From contig CM046295.1 of NCBI GenBank assembly GCA_025267735.1, positions 8,951,270-9,015,269 on the forward strand: 64,000 bases of DNA, read 5' to 3'. The notes beneath the pieces were generated by a model, which saw only the letters and a list, made by a program, of their open reading frames with translations, was not told the origin of the DNA and ran no database searches. The first letter of the stretch is position 1, and each line of letters starts with the position of its first letter. Positions 58,284 to 64,000 of the stretch are shown here, piece by piece. This stretch comes from Mactra quadrangularis (Eukaryota; Mollusca; Bivalvia; Venerida; Mactridae). The position numbers were made by a program, and so were the translations under genes.

Positions 58284-58485
58284 AATTGACACTTCCATGA
58301 CTTTACCCATTACATGTAGCATAATTAACAATGGTTTACTGTTGCATTTTGTCCCACACACACAAAGGTGATATCACAATAGCTCATTGTTTTGTTTGTG
58401 AACAAATATATTGTTGTTCAAATAAAAAGGTTGCACAGGGAGCAGTCATAGTTCCCATCATTTTATTTAAAAGTGCATCTGAACC

Positions 58486-58768
58486 CGGGTCGATAGCGCA
58501 GTTGGTAGGGCGCCAGGATTTAAAATCTCTTGCCCGAGGGGGTGCGGGTTCCAATCGCACCCGGAGAGGTTATACCCTTCCATGAAAATTTGACAATAAT
58601 GTCGATTTTCCTCCATTGATTAGATAATATGGAGAAGTTTCCGGTCTTGTGGAAGAGTAGGTGAGTACTAGTTATAGACAATGGTCCAGGAAAGCTAGGT
58701 TAGGTGCGCTGGACGCCGTTAAATGACCTAAAATAGTGTTGACATGGTGTTAAATTTATTAAAAAACA
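58486..58768 (+). mobile_element. tRNA-derived SINE, best-preserved copy
   Basis: Head: GGGTCGATAGCGCAGTTGGT (A box) and GTGCGGGTTCCAATCGCACC (B box). The body has GAGGTTATACCCTTCCATG, AGAAGTTTCCGGTCTTGTGG and AGGAAAGCTAGGTTAGGTGC, and the tail ends TAAATTTATTAAAAAACAAA. It lies about 200 bases after the PON stop codon, so may be in the 3' untranslated region. Other copies: 23277, 24698, 29978; tail fragments near 46560 and 55860. Confidence 0.9.
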
Positions 58769-59285
58769 AAACAAATAAGAGTGCATCTAAATGAAAAACT
58801 GTATTATTTTCATGGGCAATTATATACAAAGATGAGTTATTTGTGTCTAACATCATCGTTACACCATTTATGATATATGTTTTCATATCAATGGGTGAAT
58901 ATTGGGACAGCCGTGTTTGAAGTAAGTTTAATGCACAAGTACCTTGTTTATTAAATACAGTTAAGTCTTGCCTGTGTTACAATCGTTTACTTGTCAATAT
59001 AAGAGTTTGCCCCCCCCCCCCCTTAGTGTTATAAAGCATAGAAAATATACATGGTAGACAGTAAACCAACCATTTTATATACAGTATAACCTCCACAGAA
59101 AGGCCATCTAATGAGCAAAACCTCTAAACAACAACATCTTTTGATATTCCCCTTACGTAAGCGTAATTATTATTGAAGTTAACCTCTGCAAAGGGACAAC
59201 CTCTAAACAGCAGTTCCACCTAGTACATGGTGTTTAAGAGAGGTTATTCTTAACAAGTAATATATATGTATAAGTATTAAGTCTT
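58769..59285. other. PON downstream region
   Basis: AT-rich; a run of 12 C sits near 59010. About 59083-59250 begins CAGTATAACCTCCACAGAAA and ends AGAGAGGTTATTCTT, an imperfect inverted pair resembling a pogo-like MITE remnant. No gene seen. Confidence 0.4.
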
Positions 59286-60170
59286 GTCAGACTGTTTTAG
59301 GCAAAGTTCTATTTATCATATGCGACCATGTTTCAAACCCCTAAAACATTCCCTGTCTGATGTGAAAGCTGTATATTTGTGATCCTGACAAACAATGTTT
59401 AAGCAACTATGTGAAACAAACAATGCATAAACACTTCATAAACAAGTAATTTTTTTTGTCAGACATATAACAAACACACAGTAAAAGCATTGAAGAACAT
59501 AATATTAGGCCTGTCACGATATACCGGTATATTGCAATATGCAGCTGCAGCAATATGTCTCACAGTACGATTTTAATGTACCGATATTTGGCGATATTTT
59601 TTATTTCATTGGAAAATTCTTTCGTTTGCAAAATAACAGTAGTGGAACATCAGTTTTTCCATTGTTCATTCAATCTAACCTGAAATTGCATGACTTTAAC
59701 TGATTTGGGGTCGTCTCAGTCCTAATTGACCGTAATTACTCAATGAGGCCAGATTCTATCAGTAATTGCATATAAGATTTGCTGTTGTTCTGTTAAATAC
59801 AGCAGAGGAACAATGAATCTAAAAGCCCACAATATATTGTGGTACATATCGCGATACGATGACAGGGTATTGCAATAAATCGCGATATGATGACAGGGTA
59901 TTGCAATGTATCTGGCGTATTATGACAGCCCTAATAATTATTGTTTTCATTGGTACTTGCAATAAATGGAACCTTGTTCATACTTTGCGTCTGTATTAAA
60001 AGACTTCCTGTCATTTGAGACCTTTTATGAAAGTTTTTCTAATGGTCACTTATGATAGGCTGGACTACAGTCATTTTGTCATCAATTATTTATTTCCATT
60101 TCTATTAAATTTACAATGTATGTATGAGAATTTCATGTACAATTTGTGTGAATATATCAGATGTTTATGA
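59286..60170 (+). repeat. Tandem duplication, left copy, with inserted MITE
   Basis: CAGACTGTTTTAGGCAAAGT onward matches 61924-62640, and continues past the element at 59506-59933 (TTGTTTTCATTGGTACTTGC, TGGACTACAGTCATTTTGTC, ATTTCCATTTCTATTAAATT). The junction ATCAATTATT|TATTTCC at 60090/60091 is the empty site for the right copy's insertion. Confidence 0.88.
59506..59933. mobile_element. MITE of TAGGSCTGTCA-end type, 428 bp
   Basis: Ends TAGGCCTGTCACGATATACC and GTATTATGACAGCCCTA. The interior has repeated GCGATA/ATATCGC motifs. The right duplicate at 62120 lacks it (GAACAT joined directly to ATTGTTTTC), confirming insertion. The exact target duplication is unclear. Confidence 0.82.
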
Positions 60171-61224
60171 AATTATGAACTGTAATATTTATTATGACAT
60201 CTTTTTACTCATATGACCATTTGCCATGATTTCTTGTTATGGTGTTTTTCACCCCATTACAACAGTTTTTCTATCATGTTTACACAGTCAGTCATTCTAC
60301 ACAGGGTCCCAGGACTGGACTAGATCTCTGTACCCTAGTTTTTATTATAGTTATGCTTTGTTCCATTCATTTTCGTACCCAGAGGTTATCGCTAGTAATG
60401 AGAATCTTGATAGCCTCTGGGAATGAGAATGTGTTCCATTGAAATATACCAACATTTTACATTAAATATTGTTTTTTGTTGTGAATATGACATTTTTTAA
60501 ATGATTTGAAATTTTATATGAGGCGAGTTGCCTAAGCATATTGCTACATATTGCTTTGTGCCCTGGTACCCTTAATTTGATGTCACTCATTAATTTCCCT
60601 TGTTGCAGGAAGGGTATAAGGGCACAAAGGGATATTAAGCGATATGCTTAGATAACTCACCCATGGTCAGAATACTATGTATCACATAATTTGTTATGCA
60701 TATCATTCATTAATTTTTTTCTTGTTCTTAAATCTATTACTTGGACATACCTTTTCACTTTACCTTCAGTTGTTGTTGTATTTTATGATACTTGTACTCA
60801 CCAACATCATTATTTTCATTATTTATGTTTATCAATATGGCCTAAATTGAAATTAAGTTTGTTTGCTCTTTACTGACCGACCTGAAAAAATGCTGCCGAC
60901 TTTTATATATGGTGTTTTTTTATTGGTCATGACTGTTCATGGTATTACTTTCCGGTAGTTTCTTTATGCTAATAATATTAAAAAATAAAATATATTTTTC
61001 CTACCTACCAACTCAACTCGAAAATTGAGGGTCGGTAAAGGGCAAACAAAGTATTTTTAAGTTTAGGCCTTGGTCAGCCCCAAAACAAGTTTAACAACGT
61101 ATTCATTAAGTAGGATTTTGACCAGTTTTGTGTTAATCTATGAATATCATGTGTTATTCTCTTTATATTTGTTCTTCAACTCAATTATTTTGTCTGAGCA
61201 AATTTAAAAATCAACTTGATTTAT
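60171..61224. other. Non-coding interval with a hairpin repeat
   Basis: About 60522-60660 folds back imperfectly: GGCGAGTTGCCTAAGCATAT ... TTTGTGCCCTGGTACCCTT against AAGGGTATAAGGGCACAAAG ... ATATGCTTAGATAACTC, a small MITE-like palindrome. No gene was found; the overlapping frames at 60226-60442 have no support. Confidence 0.45.
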
Positions 61225-61370
61225 TGTTTGTTTTTTCTCAACTGTCAAAGCATGAATAATTTCACAGTGAATGATTACACACTATCTCAATATTACGAGT
61301 GATAGACAAAGAGCACGAAGTCACCGTGAAATTATTTATACTTTGACAGTTGAGAAAAAACGAACAATAG
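61225..61370. mobile_element. Palindromic MITE, 146 bp
   Basis: TTGTTTGTTTTTTCTCAACT, GTCAAAGCATGAATAATTTC pairs with GAAATTATTTATACTTTGAC, AGTTGAGAAAAAACGAACAA. Arms of about 42 bp enclose a 60-base centre. TTTATTG-like sequence flanks both sides. Confidence 0.8.
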
Positions 61371-61393
61371 TTTATTGACATGTGTCTCAAAAC

Positions 61394-61658
61394 TACACTG
61401 GGGTCCAAAAGTTTCTTTACTCATGTAATTTGTTTCATATTTTCTTTTCTTTTTTTATTGTAAATATTAATCCAGACCAATTTGTTTCATATTTTTTATT
61501 GTTTATTTATAATAAAAAAATATATGGTAGAACATAATTGACTTCTTTATAAACTGTATATTAGTTGTGAAACTAATAATGACATGTAAAGTATCCTATG
61601 TATATTCCAAAACATCAAATTTTAACAATGTGCAAAGAAACTTTTGGACCCTAGTGTA
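61394..61658. mobile_element. Mariner-type MITE, 265 bp
   Basis: TA-flanked; inverted ends CACTGGGGTCCAAAAGTTTC and GAAACTTTTGGACCCTAGTG. A truncated relative ends at about 13485. Confidence 0.88.
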
Positions 61659-61921
61659 TGTTACTTAAATCAGCTTAAATTGTATTTTTTTCAAATTTCA
61701 TTTGTCCAAAAACTTTTGTATGGCATTGTATAATTTTTTTTTGTGTGCATATCTATGTTTTTTTAATGTTATTTATTCTAGTCACCTTTTGATATTAAAT
61801 TTCTTATACATTGTTTCTTTGCATTAATCGATGGTAATTGCTATTTACATTATTCCTTAAGAGCTGAACAAAACACTATTTTAACTCTATTTGAAAATAA
61901 AGGGAAGTTCAGCCCTAAAAT

Positions 61922-62640
61922 TCAGACTGTTTTAGGCAAAGTTCTATTTATCAAATGCGACCATGTTTCAAACCCCTAAAATGATTCCCTGTATATTTGT
62001 GACCCAGAAGAACAATGTTTAAGCTACTATGTGAATCAAACAATACATAAACACTTCATAAAACAAGTCATTTTTTCGTGAAGCATATAACAAACACACA
62101 GTAAAAGTGTTGATGAACATATTGTTTTCATTGGTACTTGCATAAATGAACCTTGTCCATACTTTGAGTGTTTTAAAATGACCACCTGCCATATGAGACC
62201 TTTAATGAAAGTTTTTTCCATGGTCAAATATGATAGTCTGGACTACAGTCATTTTGTCATCAATTATTAGCCGGATTTTTCAACGAAAAAATTCAGCTAA
62301 TAGTTTGGCAAAACACAGGCGGGCGGTTGGGCGGCTGGTTTTGTGTCCGGTGTTGTTAACAATTGCATTAAAGTTTTAAATTTTGCATATATCTGCCATT
62401 TATTGTCAGATCTTTATGTAACTTCATACAATGATAACATACCATGTGATCAACAGAATAAGACAGTAACCACAACTCTAACTGGCTTAATTATGGATTA
62501 TTGTCCTTTGTAATTTTTGTGTGAAAGTTTTTAAATCTGGCTTTAATGCGGTTTCTACATTACATTTTTTGTTTATTTCCATTTGTATTAAATTTATTGA
62601 TGAGATTTTCTTGTACAACTTGTGTAAATATATCCGTTGT
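61922..62640 (+). repeat. Tandem duplication, right copy, with inserted element
   Basis: Paralogue of 59286-60170 minus the MITE at 59506. It contains instead the insertion 62271-62571, after which homology resumes (TTTCCATTTGTATTAAATTT). Confidence 0.88.
62271..62571 (+). mobile_element. Dispersed short element, copy 3, about 300 bp
   Basis: Begins AGCCGGATTTTTCAACG and ends CACATTACATTTTTTGT, flanked by TTATT. The empty site is preserved at 60090. The GGCGGGCGGTTGGGCGGCTG segment is distinctively GC-rich. Other copies: 33443, 52490, 63519. No coding capacity. Confidence 0.85.
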
Positions 62641-63347
62641 TTAAGACATTTGTACATTTTGGATCAATTACATTATTTTCAATCCCATTGTGTTCAACAG
62701 ATCCTATGTTTAAGAATTTTGTACATTTTGTGTATGAAATCAATTTGTTGTTGTGGCAACCAGGCCATATGTTTGTGCAATAATTACTTTTCATTTGAAA
62801 GTGTTCCTGTGTGTATGAAATTCGTCATTCTTTTACAAGTGTAAAGATAATTTTGGATGACACTCATCGTCAGTTATCCCACAATACATTACTCTGCTAT
62901 GCTTCGTTATGTACGGTAGGCTATTTGGTTTGGAAAATCTTGTAATCATGAATGATTAATGAGGCAGTTTCATTGGTTCTGCAAGGAAACTACTGCATAA
63001 AACTAGCCAATGAAATTATGCAACCATTTTTTTCAAAAAACGTGTGCGTTGGTTTTGATTTAAAGTAAGAAAAACCCAGTAAGACGCCATTGATATTAAA
63101 GAGTATTAAATTGTTACATGCGATTTCACTGGAAGAAGATTGATCTCCCCTGCCTCATGCATATTTATGAAAACGAGATTTCACCAGTCAAATTGCCCAT
63201 GGTAGCCTACTTATGGGTAATACGGAAGAAAGTAATGCGGATGATGGATGACAATATACTTGTATTAATACACAAATGTATTCATCATCTATCGATTCCC
63301 ATACAGTAATATTATCTTGAGTCATTCGCCCATTCCTTCATTTTATA
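62641..63347. other. Non-coding interval
   Basis: No gene supported; short frames at 62521-62844 and 63118-63309 lack recognisable features. Confidence 0.4.
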
Positions 63348-63877
63348 TACAGTGCCCTCAAAAAGTACTTGGATAAAATCCTTTATTTAGAAATAAACTG
63401 ATAACCATTTAATCATGAAAAAAGGAATAAAGAGTCATTGGTGCACATTCAAAATTAGCATTATTCATATTAATTTATTAACATATGATTCAAATTTAGT
63501 TGCATGAAAAACTTTTAGCCGGATTTTTCAATTAAATAATTCAACTAATAGTTTGGCAAAAAACAGGCGGTCAGGCGGGCATCCTGTGTCGTTGACAATT
63601 GCGTTAAAATTTTTAATTTAGCTTATATTTCTGCCATTTTTAGTGAGATCTTCAGAAAATAACCACAACTGTACAACTTTATCATGGATTATTTCCCTTT
63701 GTAATTTTTGCGTTAAATTTTTTTAGTCCGGCTTTAATGTGGTTTCCACATTACATTTCTTGTTATAATATGGTATGAAATGATGTGACATATTTTTTTA
63801 CAGTTAAATAACTAGTGGTATGCATTATCTGTTTCCCTTAAAAATTCTTTCATCCAAGAACTTTTGAGTGCACTGTA
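63348..63877. mobile_element. Mariner-type MITE, 530 bp, carrying a nested element
   Basis: TA-flanked ends CAGTGCCCTCAAAAAGTACT-TGGAT and ATCCAAGAACTTTTGAGTGC-ACTG. The copy of the dispersed short element at 63519-63767 (AGCCGGATTTTTCAATTAAA ... CACATTACATTTCTTGTTA) lies inside; without it the unit is close to the 254-bp copy at 55966. Confidence 0.85.
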
Positions 63878-63882
63878 TGTTT

Positions 63883-63898
63883 GTGTGTGTGTGTGTTA
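63883..63898. repeat. (GT)n microsatellite
   Basis: GTGTGTGTGTGTGTG run near the end of the window; the remaining 100 bases are AT-rich with no feature. Confidence 0.8.
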
Positions 63899-64000
63899 TT
63901 TAATTTATGCATATACTGAAGTTATTTTTCCAGTTAAGCATTCCGCTTTTTATCATAATTCTATACACCATACTTTTTATTATGTCAAGTTATTTATGTC

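Noticed and set aside
60226..60442. Two overlapping plus-strand frames
   Set aside because: No codon bias, domain or splice evidence.

Overview
This is non-prokaryotic DNA: AT-rich, intron-rich and full of transposable elements. Genes are split by GT-AG introns, and no bacterial operon, CRISPR or rRNA features are seen. tRNA-derived SINEs, many MITEs, and a 145-bp repeat carrying TGACCTTGACCTTTGACC that I associate with mollusc genomes suggest a bivalve mollusc. That assignment is inference from memory, not a database match.

Layout. (1) 0.3-15.1 kb: three phase-compatible minus-strand exons at 322-2752 end an unidentified gene; a possible first exon and promoter lie at 14.97-15.13 kb. The rest is repeat-rich: a 1-kb duplication, a 49-bp minisatellite, a 145-bp satellite-like array split by a DNA transposon, and hAT-type elements. 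(2) 15.9-27.3 kb: no clear host gene. It holds a Tc1-like transposase N-terminus, several MITEs, a 1.2-kb 19-bp minisatellite and SINE copies. (3) 27.9-38.8 kb, minus strand: a PP2D1-like PP2C-domain pseudophosphatase in at least eight exons. A tenfold 50-bp tandem repeat has copied one of its splice donors, an apparent frameshift lies near its C-terminus, and a 1.38-kb foldback transposon sits just inside intron 1. (4) 39.2-43.7 kb: two 5'-truncated LINEs, a partial foldback element and inverted-repeat structures. (5) 44.2-51.4 kb: what looks like a complete DNA transposon. It has a multi-exon, about 855-residue DDE-like protein and terminal/subterminal TTCCGTAA motifs in matching positions at both ends. 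This is the best candidate in the window for a little-described system. (6) 51.7-58.3 kb, plus strand: seven exons of a paraoxonase (PON) gene lacking its 5' exon(s) in recognisable form. (7) 58.5-64 kb: a SINE, MITEs and a tandem duplication whose two copies serve as each other's empty sites for two insertions.

The two recognised host genes share an oddity. In each, one splice site lies inside a short tandem duplication, and only the copy next to the coding exon gives an open reading frame. No functional link between the host genes is evident. All exon boundaries come from reading GT/AG sites and phases by eye, without transcript data.
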